From UBA931 sp036825435 (GTDB lineage Bacteria; Pseudomonadota; Gammaproteobacteria; Burkholderiales; Casimicrobiaceae), in contig DAISYG010000001.1 in the NCBI GenBank assembly GCA_036825435.1, positions 4,487 through 68,486 on the forward strand: a stretch of 64,000 nt of DNA, given 5' to 3'. Both the position numbers and the translations under genes were made by a program. The notes beneath the pieces were generated by a model. The model ran no database searches. It was not told the DNA's origin and saw only the letters and a list, made by a program, of their open reading frames with translations. The first letter of the stretch is position 1. Each line of letters opens with the position of its first letter. Of the stretch, positions 32,138-40,785 are shown in pieces.

Positions 32138-32862
32138 CCATTGCAGACAAAGCGATCGCCGCTGCGCGCAAACTCGGCAAAGCCGTTGATGCACTTTCTT
32201 TTGCGCCACCAATCACACACGTTTACAACCCGCTTGATTACGCATGGAATAGTCACGCAGAGTATTTGCGTCGCTTCGCCAATCATACCAAAAAAATACT
32301 TTTTCTCGGGATGAATCCCGGGCCATTCGGCATGGTGCAAACAGGTGTTCCCTTCGGCGAAGTCGCCGCCGTGCGTGACTGGATGCACATCGAGGCAACG
32401 ATCAAAAAACCAGAAAACCAAAACCCGAAACGGCCGATAGAGGGGTTTGCCTGCCAACGCTCGGAAGTCAGCGGAAGACGCGTATGGGGACTTTTTGCAC
32501 AACGTTTCGGCACACCCGAAGCTTTTTTTGCCGATCACTTTGTTGTCAATTATTGCCCTCTTGCTTTTTTCAATGGCGCGCGTAACGTCACCCCCGACAA
32601 GTTACCCGTCAACGAGCAACAGCCGCTACTCGCCGCCTGCGACCAACATCTCATAACGTTGCTTGATCTTTTCCAACCACAATGGCTGATCGGCATCGGC
32701 GTCTGGGCGGAGGGTCGCGCACAAAAAGTACTGGCGCAATCGCCACGCTTCGCCTCCATTGGTACTGGCCGAATCCTGCACCCCAGCCCGGCCAGCCCTG
32801 CCGCCAACCGAGGTTGGGCTGAGGCAGCGACAAAACAATTGCACGATTTGGGCGTTTGGTAA
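32134..32862 (+). CDS. SMUG1-like single-strand-selective uracil-DNA glycosylase
   Basis: A 242-residue uracil-DNA glycosylase of the SMUG1 family, which excises uracil and oxidised pyrimidines. Motif 1 reads FLGMNPGPFGMVQTGVPFGE (about residues 57-76), followed by RPIEGFACQRSEVSGRRVWG, VVNYCPLAFFN, and motif 2 as LHPSPASPAANRGW near the C-terminus. SMUG1 is mainly eukaryotic but known in scattered bacteria. ATG at 32134 overlaps the ampG stop (ATGA), ending the run that starts with ahcY. Confidence 0.9.
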   Translation: MTIADKAIAAARKLGKAVDALSFAPPITHVYNPLDYAWNSHAEYLRRFANHTKKILFLGMNPGPFGMVQTGVPFGEVAAVRDWMHIEATIKKPENQNPKRPIEGFACQRSEVSGRRVWGLFAQRFGTPEAFFADHFVVNYCPLAFFNGARNVTPDKLPVNEQQPLLAACDQHLITLLDLFQPQWLIGIGVWAEGRAQKVLAQSPRFASIGTGRILHPSPASPAANRGWAEAATKQLHDLGVW

Positions 32863-32885
32863 AAAACACGATACTTTTTAATTCT

Positions 32886-34142
32886 TTAACGTGCTTTTTC
32901 GTCAGCAAAGCTCAAACCCTCTCTCAATCTCCTCATATCCACACCACTTGGATGCTGGAATACGCGCAACCCAAATTCGGGGATGATCGCTAGTAAATGA
33001 TCGAAAATATCCGACTGAATGCCCTCGTAAGCCACCCACGCCGTCGTACTGGTAAAACAATAAATTTCCAACGGTAGTCCATCGGATGTCGGGCTTAACT
33101 GTCGCACCATTTTTGTCATCGCTTGATGGATCCCCGGATGATGCGTCAGATATTGCAGAATATAAGCGCGGAAAGTACCAATATTAGTCAAACGTCGATA
33201 GTTAACCTGGTCTTCTCCACTAATCTTTTCATTCCACGTTTGCAATTCTTCTTCCTTATCGCGCAAATAATCGTCGATCAGCACGAAACGCTCCAAGTTT
33301 TTGCATTCATCATCCGTCAGAAAGCGAACACTTTGTTGATCAATATATAAGCTACGTTTGATGCGCCGCCCGCCGGATTCGCTCATCCCCCGCCAATTCT
33401 TGAACGAATCGCTAATCATGCGCTTGGTCGGAATCATCGTGATGGTTTTATCCCAGTTCTGCACCTTCACTGTATGCAATGCAATATCAACCACATCACC
33501 ATCAGCGTTCAATTGCGGCATCTCGATCCAATCGCCAACGCGCACCATATCGTTTGAATTCAATTGCACACTGGCAACCAGCGATAGCAATGTATCCTGA
33601 AAAATCAACATCAGAACCGCCGCCATCGCACCCAAACCAGAGAGCAAAATCAATGGCGAACGATCAATCAATGTAGCAATGATCAAAATAGCCGCTACCG
33701 CATAAATCACGATTTTGATGACCTGAACGTAACCCTTGATCGGTTTGCGCGCCGCTTCCGGGCGCTGTTGGTAAACCATGTTGACCCAGTCGAGCAGGTG
33801 CGCCAACGCCAGCGCCAACGTCAATACAATGAATGCGCTGCACACATTTTCGGTAATAGTGATCAACGTTTCAGGAAGATCGGGAATCACCTTGACGCCG
33901 ATGGAAATAACCAGCGCCGGAATCACATTCGACAGGCGCCGGATAAAACGCATCAACGAATCGGCAATGCCTTTCTCCAACGTTGCCGAAAAAAACCATT
34001 GGCGAATTGCGCGCAGCAAAATGGTCTTCGTTACCCAGTTTGCGAACCAGGAAAGAAACGCCAACAACAGCACGGCAAGCAGGATATGCAATGTCGGGTA
34101 TTGCTCGGATAAGGTATTCAAATACGCGATTTGGTCAGGCAT
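32886..34142 (-). CDS. Mechanosensitive channel, MscS family (YbdG/MscM-like)
   Basis: A 418-residue inner-membrane channel for osmotic downshock. Five hydrophobic segments in the first 165 residues lead into the pore-lining region AMAAVLMLIFQDTLLSLVASVQL and the beta domain starting VRVGDWIEMPQLNADGDVVDI. The size and the insert after NWRGMSESGGRRIKRSLYID match YbdG-type channels rather than MscS itself. ATG at 34142 (MPDQIAYL) chosen; an earlier one at 34181 adds a non-conserved stretch. Confidence 0.9.
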   Translation of the reverse strand: MPDQIAYLNTLSEQYPTLHILLAVLLLAFLSWFANWVTKTILLRAIRQWFFSATLEKGIADSLMRFIRRLSNVIPALVISIGVKVIPDLPETLITITENVCSAFIVLTLALALAHLLDWVNMVYQQRPEAARKPIKGYVQVIKIVIYAVAAILIIATLIDRSPLILLSGLGAMAAVLMLIFQDTLLSLVASVQLNSNDMVRVGDWIEMPQLNADGDVVDIALHTVKVQNWDKTITMIPTKRMISDSFKNWRGMSESGGRRIKRSLYIDQQSVRFLTDDECKNLERFVLIDDYLRDKEEELQTWNEKISGEDQVNYRRLTNIGTFRAYILQYLTHHPGIHQAMTKMVRQLSPTSDGLPLEIYCFTSTTAWVAYEGIQSDIFDHLLAIIPEFGLRVFQHPSGVDMRRLREGLSFADEKAR

Positions 34143-34241
34143 AATGAAGCAAGATATCTCATTCAATGTAAACATTATCATCGTACACTATCTTTTCCAA
34201 AACAATGTCAGCTTCGTTAAAACATCTTGCCCAATCAACAC

Positions 34242-35009
34242 ATGACTAATCAACACGACACCACTCCCATTCATCAAGCGCATGAAACCATCCACCGCGC
34301 CGAGCGCATCGTCTTCCTCACCGGCGCGGGCATGTCTGCCGAGAGCGGCGTACCAACTTTTCGCGATGCATTGACCGGATTATGGTCGCGTTTTTCGCCG
34401 GAGGCATTGGCGACGAGTGACGCGTATCAGCGCGACCCGGATCTTGTGTGGGGCTGGTACGAATGGCGGCGCGGTCAGGTCGCAAAACTTTTTCCGAACG
34501 CAGGGCATCGTGCCATTGCCGAATTTTCTCGCACAAAAGAACATGTGTTGCTCGCCACACAAAATGTCGATGATCTTCACGAGCGCGCAGGCAGTGCCGA
34601 CGTTTTGCATCTGCACGGCAGTTTGTTTGCGCCACGTTGTTTCGATTGCGGAACGCCAAGCACGTTTATCGATGCCGCACCACAAGAACCGGAAGGTGGA
34701 CGCCGCATCGCCCCGCCGCGTTGCTCCGCATGCGGTGGCATGTTGCGTCCCGGTGTTGTCTGGTTTGGCGAAAGTCTGCCGATTGATGTCTGGCAAAAAA
34801 CCGAAGCCGCCGTCGTGCAATGCGATGTGTTGATCTGCATCGGCACATCCGGTTTGGTTTATCCCGTTGCCGGTTTACCCGCCGCTGCGACGCGACGTGG
34901 CGCAACCGTGATTCAAGTCAATCCAAACGAGACGCCGATTGATGCGGTAGCGCAGTTCAATCTGCGTGGCAGTGCTGCGGTGGTGTTGCCAGAGCTACTC
35001 GCGGGTTAG
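34242..35009 (+). CDS. cobB: NAD-dependent protein deacylase (sirtuin, class III-like)
   Basis: A 255-residue sirtuin removing acyl groups from lysines with NAD. Motifs: VFLTGAGMSAESGVPTFRD, ATQNVDDLHERAGS, LHLHGSLF with catalytic His, two zinc pairs (CFDC and CSAC), and GVVWFGESLP. The Tyr-x-x-Arg of SIRT5/CobB-type enzymes that bind succinyl/malonyl groups appears as WYEWRRGQ, so desuccinylase activity is plausible. ATG at 34242. A weak terminator follows. Confidence 0.94.
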   Translation: MTNQHDTTPIHQAHETIHRAERIVFLTGAGMSAESGVPTFRDALTGLWSRFSPEALATSDAYQRDPDLVWGWYEWRRGQVAKLFPNAGHRAIAEFSRTKEHVLLATQNVDDLHERAGSADVLHLHGSLFAPRCFDCGTPSTFIDAAPQEPEGGRRIAPPRCSACGGMLRPGVVWFGESLPIDVWQKTEAAVVQCDVLICIGTSGLVYPVAGLPAAATRRGATVIQVNPNETPIDAVAQFNLRGSAAVVLPELLAG

Positions 35010-35060
35010 AAAAAGTATAATCGGAAAGGCATATCGCCTTTATCGCAATGCACTGCCCTT

Positions 35061-35107
35061 CCAACACCGCCTGGATTGCCACGTCGCTTCGCTCCTCGCA
35101 ATGACAC
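35061..35107 (-). repeat. Dispersed GTCATTGCGAGG-type repeat, copy 1
   Basis: Minus strand reads GTCATTGCGAGGAGCGAAGC followed by GACGTGGCAATCCAGGCGGTGTTGG. Related copies lie at 50906-50941 and 61827-61874. This motif type is scattered between genes in many proteobacteria. Confidence 0.65.
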
Positions 35108-35143
35108 ACGTTTCTTGGATATTTTGGTATGAAAGGAAAACTT

Positions 35144-35171
35144 CCAGCTTGAGCGAAAGCTGTGGTTTTTT
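35144..35171 (+). terminator. Possible terminator downstream of the sirtuin gene
   Basis: Short stem CAGCTT / AAGCTG with a GAGCG loop (35145-35162), then GTGGTTTTTT. The stem is only six pairs, so strength is uncertain. Confidence 0.45.
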
Positions 35172-35210
35172 CTGATCCCTGATGCCTGTCATCTGACCTC
35201 TGATCCCTGA
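35170..35210. repeat. Degenerate CTGATNCCTGA heptad-type repeat
   Basis: Successive near-7-bp units (TGATCCC TGATGCC TGTCATC TGACCTC TGATCCC TGAAC). Similar runs occur at 27998-28030, 45274-45306 and, inverted or shorter, at 27719-27739 and 61765-61782. Confidence 0.6.
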
Positions 35211-35211
35211 A

Positions 35212-36243
35212 CTACGGCAACAACGCATCGATGAATTCGCGTGCGTTGAATGGTTGCAAATCATCAATACCTTCGCCAACGCCGATGAATTTCACCGGTA
35301 TCGGATGTTCACGTGCAATTGCCGCAAGCACACCACCTTTGGCACTGCCATCGAGTTTGGTGACGATCAAGCCAGTCAAACCAACAGCAGCATCGAATGT
35401 CTTGACTTGCGCCAACGCATTTTGCCCTGTGTTCGCGTCGATCACGAGGAATATTTCGTGTGGCGCTCCTTCTTGTGCACGACCAATCACGCGTTTGATT
35501 TTTTCCAACTCTTTCATCAGGTGCGTCTGTGTCGGCAAACGTCCGGCCGTATCGGCAAGCATGATGTCGATGTCGCGCGCACGTGCTGCTTGCACGGCAT
35601 CGAACATCACAGCCGCAGGGTCACCGCCTTGTTGTGCGATCACGGCTACGTCGTTGCGTTGTCCCCAAACGCTTAATTGTTCGCCCGCTGCCGCGCGGAA
35701 AGTATCGCCCGCCGCCAACAAAACTTTATAACCTTCATTCTGCCAGCGCTTGGTCAGCTTGCCGATCGACGTGGTTTTTCCTGCACCGTTGACACCGGCA
35801 AGCATCACAACGCAAGGTTTGGCATCCGGCAATACAGCACTCGTTTCCAGCGGCATCAATAATTCGACAAGCGCTTCGCGCAGCAGATTTTTCACATCAG
35901 CGTCCGCGCCTGCCGCACGATAACGTTGTTGCACATCATCGAGCAGAAACGTTGTCGCGGCGATGCCCACATCTGCCATCAGCAATGCTTCTTCCAACGT
36001 TTCCAATGCTTCTGCGTCCAGCTTGCGCGATGAAAACACCTGCGATAGCGGCGCGTTCAGTTTTTGGCGCGACAGTGACAAGCCCGCTGCCAAGCGATCT
36101 CGCCACGAACGTTTCGGCTTTTCCGTTGCTGTTGTTTCGGCTGACTGCGGCGCGCGCTCTTCTGCAACAGTTTCAGCTTTTTCGTCTGTTATTTCCGGTG
36201 CTGTTTCTTCGGTGAGCTTTTTACGCTTGAAAATACTGAGCAT
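35212..36243 (-). CDS. ftsY: FtsY, signal recognition particle receptor
   Basis: GTPase that docks SRP-ribosome complexes at the membrane. The 343-residue protein begins MLSIFKRKKLTEETAPEITD, an acidic Ala/Glu-rich A domain shorter than E. coli's, then the N domain (SWRDRLAAGLSLSRQKLNAP) and the G domain: GVNGAGKTTSIGKLTKRW, ADTAGRLPTQTHLMKEL, VTKLDGSAKGGVLA, GVGEGIDDLQPFNAREFIDAL. ATG at 36243; a long in-frame extension upstream overlaps the divergent rsmD gene and is not conserved. Confidence 0.97.
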   Translation of the reverse strand: MLSIFKRKKLTEETAPEITDEKAETVAEERAPQSAETTATEKPKRSWRDRLAAGLSLSRQKLNAPLSQVFSSRKLDAEALETLEEALLMADVGIAATTFLLDDVQQRYRAAGADADVKNLLREALVELLMPLETSAVLPDAKPCVVMLAGVNGAGKTTSIGKLTKRWQNEGYKVLLAAGDTFRAAAGEQLSVWGQRNDVAVIAQQGGDPAAVMFDAVQAARARDIDIMLADTAGRLPTQTHLMKELEKIKRVIGRAQEGAPHEIFLVIDANTGQNALAQVKTFDAAVGLTGLIVTKLDGSAKGGVLAAIAREHPIPVKFIGVGEGIDDLQPFNAREFIDALLP

Positions 36244-36316
36244 GGTATCTGCGTTAATCTGTAAAAGCCGCATTGTACCGGTTGCCGATCTTTTGCGACA
36301 TGCGGATAATGTCGCA

Positions 36317-36871
36317 ATGCATAAACGCAAGGTACCCACTTCGACGCTCCGCATTATCGGCGGCGCATGGCGTGGTCGCGTGATTCGCTTCCCGACTCTG
36401 CCCAGCGTGCGCCCGACGCCCGATCGCGTGCGCGAAACGCTGTTCAACTGGCTCGGGCAGGATCTCACTGGCTGGCACACGCTCGAACCTTTCGCCGGTA
36501 GCGGTATCTTGTCACTCGAAGCGTTGTCGCGCGGTGCGACACAGGCCACCGCTTGGGATATTGCCAAAGACTCCGTGCGAGCGCTTGCCGCAACAGCGCG
36601 TTTGCTCAATACGGAATCTTTGGAAACGCGTTGCCAAAATGCGCGCGCGGCACTTGCGCAGGAAAAGCGTTTATTCGATTTGATTTTTCTTGATCCTCCT
36701 TTTCAGGATGATCCGTGGCCATGGCTTTTTGATGCCTGCGTGCCGCTGTTGAAACCAACAGGATACCTTTATGTTGAAACGGGCAAAGCGCTCGCACCAC
36801 CTGCGTCGTTGACGCTATATCGTCAAAGCAAAGCGGGGCAGGTTTACTATTTTTTGTTTCAGCGATTTTGA
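36317..36871 (+). CDS. rsmD: 16S rRNA (guanine(966)-N2)-methyltransferase
   Basis: SAM-dependent methyltransferase for G966. The 184 residues show LRIIGGAWRGRVIRFPTLP, RPTPDRVRETLFNWLG, the SAM site LEPFAGSGILSLEALSRGA, and FDLIFLDPPFQ as the catalytic motif. Starts at ATG 36317, divergent from ftsY as in many proteobacteria; followed by coaD 45 bp later. Confidence 0.95.
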   Translation: MHKRKVPTSTLRIIGGAWRGRVIRFPTLPSVRPTPDRVRETLFNWLGQDLTGWHTLEPFAGSGILSLEALSRGATQATAWDIAKDSVRALAATARLLNTESLETRCQNARAALAQEKRLFDLIFLDPPFQDDPWPWLFDACVPLLKPTGYLYVETGKALAPPASLTLYRQSKAGQVYYFLFQRF

Positions 36872-36916
36872 AAAAAACAATTCACGTATAATGCTTCCCC
36901 TCACGAATACAAAACA

Positions 36917-37426
36917 ATGATCAATACCATGCGTCTTCATAAACCTTTGATTGCTGTTTATCCCGGCACTTTTGACCCGTTCACGCGCGGTCATCAGGAT
37001 GTTGTCAAGCGTGCGGCGCGCCTTTTTGATGGTGTAATCGTCGCCATTGCTGAAAGTGCTCACAAAAAACCGCTGTTTTCCCATGATGATCGCGTCGAAA
37101 TGGCGACGATGATTTTCAAAGATTTAGACAATGTTGACGTTAAGGGCTTTTCGACACTGCTTGCTCATTTCGTTCACGAACAAAATGCGCAAGTCTTGGT
37201 GCGCGGCTTGCGCGCGGCGTCCGACTTCGAATATGAATTTCTGATGGCGGGCATGAACCGACAGCTTGCACCTGAGTTTGAAACGGTTTTTCTCACACCC
37301 GCTGACGAATTCATGTTCATATCATCAACGATGGTGCGCGAAATCGCGCGTTTTGGTGGCGATGTTTCGCGTTTTGTCGATCCCATTGTCGCGGGATATC
37401 TTCAGCGGCGCTTGGAGAAGCGCTGA
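36917..37426 (+). CDS. coaD: Phosphopantetheine adenylyltransferase
   Basis: Transfers AMP to 4'-phosphopantetheine in coenzyme A synthesis. The 169 residues show AVYPGTFDPFTRGHQDVVKR (T/HxGH), VLVRGLRAASDFEYEF and MFISSTMVREIARFGGD. The start may be ATG 36917 or 36929. The last codons (GAG AAG CGC TGA) are part of the left terminus of repeat copy C, so the C-terminal residues and stop appear to come from the repeat. Confidence 0.96.
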   Translation: MINTMRLHKPLIAVYPGTFDPFTRGHQDVVKRAARLFDGVIVAIAESAHKKPLFSHDDRVEMATMIFKDLDNVDVKGFSTLLAHFVHEQNAQVLVRGLRAASDFEYEFLMAGMNRQLAPEFETVFLTPADEFMFISSTMVREIARFGGDVSRFVDPIVAGYLQRRLEKR

Positions 37427-37560
37427 TTCATGTCGCGAGCGCGAGCAAGACAAGGCAGTATTTTTTGAAAAAGCGCCGTTTACTCAAATGTAAATGAGCA
37501 TTTTGAGAAAAATTCCAACGCCGTATTGCTTGCGCGCAGTAATGAACCAGCGTTTCTCTG
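37414..37560 (+). repeat. Interspersed 150-bp repeat, copy C
   Basis: Starts GGAGAAGCGCTGATTCATG within the coaD 3' end, continues with TCGCGAGCGCGAGCAAGACA, the core GTAAATGAGCATTTTGAG and TTCCAACGCCGTATTGCTTG, and ends with AATGAACCAGCGTTTCTCTG, the inverted partner of the left terminus. Same orientation as the other copies. Confidence 0.85.
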
Positions 37561-37662
37561 GAAAAAAAATAAAGTCTGCGTTAATATGCACGGCTGCTTC
37601 GACGCAACCTGAATGAATGGTGCGCGTCATTCTATGTGTTTATCCCAGAAAGGAATATTGTT

Positions 37663-37908
37663 GTGGCTCTTTTGATCACTGAAGACTGCATCAACTGCGA
37701 TGTGTGCGAACCGGAATGCCCGAATAACGCCATCACGCAGGGCGAAGAAATTTACGAAATCGATCCGAACAAATGTACCGAGTGTGTTGGCCATTACGAC
37801 ACGCCCCAGTGTCAGGATGTCTGCCCGGTCGATTGTATTGTCTCTGACCCCAATCACGAAGAAACGCGCGAAGAACTGCAGAAAAAATACGAAAAAATGC
37901 ACGGCTAA
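37663..37908 (+). CDS. fdx: YfhL-family 2x[4Fe-4S] ferredoxin
   Basis: An 81-residue ferredoxin. The first cluster motif is CINCDVCEPECP, the second CTECVGHYDTPQCQDVCP with the extra residues between its second and third cysteines that mark the YfhL/Allochromatium type, followed by the charged helical tail EETREELQKKYEKM. It starts with GTG at 37663 (read as Met-Ala-Leu-Leu-Ile), preceded by AAAGGAATATT. The coaD-fdx neighbourhood is common in betaproteobacteria. Redox partner unknown. Confidence 0.94.
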   Translation: MALLITEDCINCDVCEPECPNNAITQGEEIYEIDPNKCTECVGHYDTPQCQDVCPVDCIVSDPNHEETREELQKKYEKMHG

Positions 37909-37981
37909 TCTGAGCCTCGCCCGAGCAGATTGCTCGTTCACGGCTCGGAAAACAGCATTTTTCTGAGCCCTTCTCTCCGCC

Positions 37982-38617
37982 ATGACCACCCTTTTTCTCA
38001 CCATCGCCATAGTGCATTTCATGGCGCTGGTGAGCCCTGGTCCTGACTTTCTTTTCGTATCACAAACTGCGATCAGCCATCGTCGGCGTGACGCGCTGTG
38101 GGGTGTTGTCGGTATCACGCTCGGTGTTGCAGTCTGGGCAGTGCTCGCGCTACTGGGCTGGCATGTTGTTCTGGAAAAAATGGCGTGGTTGCGACGAATT
38201 CTCGTCGTGTGCGGCGGCTTGTATTTGTGCTGGATGGGTGTGCAACTATTACGCTCCGCATGGCGCGTGAGAACCATTGAATATGTCAACGAATCCTCTA
38301 CCGCCATCGAATCTGTTCCAACAAACGATCACACGTTCTTGCGCGGACTGTTCACCAATCTCGCCAATCCGAAAGCACTGGTGTATTTCGGTAGCGTGTT
38401 TTCCCTGCTCGTCAACGATGACATGGATGCCGCGTTTCGCGTTTCATTATTGACGTTGATTGTGGTCGAAACCGCTGTCTGGTTTACCTTTGTTGCTCTG
38501 GTGTTTGCAACGCCGTTCATTCGCGCGCGCTATCAACAATTGAAGCGCGTCATCGACTCAGCAGCAGGTGCGCTGTTTTTGGGATTTGGTGTGTTTCTGA
38601 TTGCAGGAAGTAAATAG
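37982..38617 (+). CDS. LysE/RhtB-family amino-acid exporter
   Basis: A 211-residue membrane protein with about six helices. The family signature FMALVSPGPDFLFVSQTAIS is near the N-terminus and FLRGLFTNLANPKALVYFGS in the middle, both typical of RhtB/RhtC threonine and homoserine exporters. It follows the ferredoxin gene by 73 bp. Substrate is not inferable. Confidence 0.92.
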   Translation: MTTLFLTIAIVHFMALVSPGPDFLFVSQTAISHRRRDALWGVVGITLGVAVWAVLALLGWHVVLEKMAWLRRILVVCGGLYLCWMGVQLLRSAWRVRTIEYVNESSTAIESVPTNDHTFLRGLFTNLANPKALVYFGSVFSLLVNDDMDAAFRVSLLTLIVVETAVWFTFVALVFATPFIRARYQQLKRVIDSAAGALFLGFGVFLIAGSK

Positions 38618-38619
38618 AA

Positions 38620-39369
38620 TCATTCTTGCTCTGTATTCTGTTTTTCCACCATATCAAACCATTCAATTCCTGTTTCAGAAATAAGCAAATATGGCGCGCA
38701 ATCTTCGCGCCAATCGCCGAGTACGATACGCTGGGCATCACGATCATCCACCATCAAATCATGAACAGCGGGGCGGTGCACATGACCGTGAATCATACGC
38801 GCTGCGTCAAAGCGACGCATCATGGCAACAACCACTTCCTGATTGACATCCATCATGTATTCCGGTTTCGTTTGTATTTCGCGTTGGCTTTCCGCACGCC
38901 AACGCGCAGCGATACGGCGACGCACAAAATAGGGCAGCAATAACATTTGCTCAATGCGCTGCGGTACGCGCCATTTTTGTCGCATTTGCTGATAGCGAAC
39001 ATCATCGGTACACAACATATCGCCGTGCGTCAATACCGTGCGCACGCCGAACACATCCACCACATAAGGATCGGAAATAATCGTCGCCCGCGCCTGCTCG
39101 GCAAAACGCTCATCCAGCAGAAAATCACGGTTGCCGTGTTGAATCAAAAGTTGACGCTCTGGCGAAGCAATACTGGCAAGCGCAGCAACGATTGTTTGCG
39201 CGAACGGTTCACGCATCTGGTCATCGCCGACCCAAAAATCGAACAGATCGCCGAGGATATAGATCTTTCGTGCCTGCTGCGCCGGTCCTGCGCAGAATTT
39301 GAGGAAGCGCTCGGTCAGCACTGGCTGTTGTGCGGTCAAATGAAGGTCGGAAAGAAAAAGATCGTGCAT
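38620..39369 (-). CDS. lpxH: UDP-2,3-diacylglucosamine diphosphatase
   Basis: Cleaves UDP-2,3-diacylglucosamine to lipid X in lipid A synthesis. The 249-residue metallophosphoesterase begins MHDLFLSDLHLTAQQP and shows ILGDLFDFWVGDD, IQHGNRDFLL, LTHGDMLCTDD and MIHGHVHRPAVHDL, the five metal-binding motifs. ATG at 39369 chosen since the conserved sequence starts there. Convergent with the exporter (2 bp apart) and 58 bp from ppiB. Confidence 0.96.
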   Translation of the reverse strand: MHDLFLSDLHLTAQQPVLTERFLKFCAGPAQQARKIYILGDLFDFWVGDDQMREPFAQTIVAALASIASPERQLLIQHGNRDFLLDERFAEQARATIISDPYVVDVFGVRTVLTHGDMLCTDDVRYQQMRQKWRVPQRIEQMLLLPYFVRRRIAARWRAESQREIQTKPEYMMDVNQEVVVAMMRRFDAARMIHGHVHRPAVHDLMVDDRDAQRIVLGDWREDCAPYLLISETGIEWFDMVEKQNTEQE

Positions 39370-39427
39370 TAGCGATAAAAATGCGCCGTCACGTTTCGTG
39401 ATCGGCGCATTCTGCATCTTTCATGAA

Positions 39428-39931
39428 TTAAATGATTTCCGCTTTGGTAATCACAATGTCTTCTCGCGGCACGTTTTCGTGAAAACCTACATTCGTTGTT
39501 GCTTTGGTTTTGATTTTGTCGATCGTATCCGTGCCTTGAATGACCTTACCGAACACCGCATAGCCCCAGCCTTGCGGCGTAGAACTTTTGTAATCAAGAA
39601 ATTCGTTATCACGAACGTTGATGAAAAATTGTGCTGTTGCCGAATGTGGGTCGGACGTGCGTGCCATCGCGATGGTATAGCATTCATTGCTCAAGCCATT
39701 ATTGGCTTCGTTTTTGATGGGTTCGCGCGTCGCCTTTTCATCCATTCCCGGGACAAAACCACCGCCTTGAATCATGAAGTCGCTCATCACGCGATGGAAA
39801 ATCGTTCCGTTGTAGAAGCCGGATTTCACGTATTCCAGAAAATTCGCCACTGTTTTGGGTGCTTTTTTTCCGTCCAGCTGAAGCACAAAACTGCCTTCGC
39901 TGGTTGTCATGCGCACTTTGGCCGATTTCAT
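39428..39931 (-). CDS. ppiB: Cytoplasmic cyclophilin peptidyl-prolyl isomerase
   Basis: A 167-residue cyclophilin catalysing proline isomerisation. Motifs: NFLEYVKSGFYNGTIFHRVM, FMIQGGGFVPGM, MARTSDPHSATAQFFINV and GYAVFGKVIQG. No signal peptide, so cytoplasmic. Overlaps the upstream periplasmic paralogue by four bases (ATGA), so the two compartments' enzymes are made from one message. Confidence 0.95.
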   Translation of the reverse strand: MKSAKVRMTTSEGSFVLQLDGKKAPKTVANFLEYVKSGFYNGTIFHRVMSDFMIQGGGFVPGMDEKATREPIKNEANNGLSNECYTIAMARTSDPHSATAQFFINVRDNEFLDYKSSTPQGWGYAVFGKVIQGTDTIDKIKTKATTNVGFHENVPREDIVITKAEII

Positions 39932-40551
39932 TTTTTCTCCTTCATCGCGTTTGGCTCGCCGCTTTTTTCAGCATCCGGTTTTTTTTCGTCGGCCTGAGGT
40001 GCTTCCACCACGAACGCCTTGGTAATCACCACCGACGTCATCGGCACATCGCGCATTCCCGTCTGTGTTTTGGCAATCTTGTTGACGGTATCCATGCCTT
40101 CGATCACCTTGCCGAAAACAGTATAACCGCCCTGAGTTGGGTAATCGAGCATCGCGTTATCGGCAACGTTGATGAAAAATTGCGCGGTTGCCGAATTCGG
40201 GTTGGATGTGCGCGCCATGGCAATCGTGCCAATCACATTCTTCACGCCTGCTTTTTGGTTCAACGCACCTTCATTTTCCACCGGCGGGCGCGTCGCTTTC
40301 TGCTGCATGTTGGTGTCGAAGCCACCGCCCTGAATCATGAAGCCGTCGATGACACGGTGGAACTGTGTGCCGTTATAAAAACCCGATTTGACGTATTCCA
40401 GAAAATTCGCCACAGTTTTCGGTGCGACTTCCGGCAACAATTCCAATTTGATGTTGCCCATGGTCGTTTCCATCACCACCTGCGGATTAGCCGCCCAAGC
40501 GGTAGTAGCACTCAGACAGAAAAATATCCATCCTGCAATCCATTTTTTCAT
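39928..40551 (-). CDS. ppiA: Periplasmic cyclophilin peptidyl-prolyl isomerase
   Basis: A 207-residue paralogue of the next gene, with an N-terminal signal peptide (MKKWIAGWIFFCLSATTAWA) directing it to the periplasm. The cyclophilin core has VETTMGNIKLELL (preceded by V-x-M), FLEYVKSGFYNGTQFHRVI, FMIQGGGFDTNMQQKATRPP and MARTSNPNSATAQFFINV. A Lys/Glu-rich tail of about 25 residues follows. First gene of the ppiA-ppiB pair. Confidence 0.95.
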   Translation of the reverse strand: MKKWIAGWIFFCLSATTAWAANPQVVMETTMGNIKLELLPEVAPKTVANFLEYVKSGFYNGTQFHRVIDGFMIQGGGFDTNMQQKATRPPVENEGALNQKAGVKNVIGTIAMARTSNPNSATAQFFINVADNAMLDYPTQGGYTVFGKVIEGMDTVNKIAKTQTGMRDVPMTSVVITKAFVVEAPQADEKKPDAEKSGEPNAMKEKK

Positions 40552-40636
40552 TATTGTTTCCTTTTATTTCCATTAATAAACAAAAGCTAATCGGTAAATC
40601 CTACCTGTTTTTGTCCAAACAGGCAAAAATACTCCA

Positions 40637-40785
40637 TTAAGGAATCGCTGATTCATGTCGCGAGCACAAGCAGAACAAGGCGGAATCTGACGAAAAAGCG
40701 CAGTTTACTCAGCTGTAAATGAGCATTTTGAGGAGAATTTCAACGCCGTATTGCTTGCGCGCAGTAATGAATCAACGATTTCTTA
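40637..40785 (+). repeat. Interspersed 150-bp repeat, copy D
   Basis: The best-preserved copy: TTAAGGAATCGCTGATTCAT on the left and CTAAGAAATCGTTGATTCAT read inward from the right. Core GTTTACTCAGCTGTAAATGA, GAGGAGAATTTCAACGCCGT and ATTGCTTGCGCGCAGTAATG. The right tip supplies the TAA stop of purB. Confidence 0.9.
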
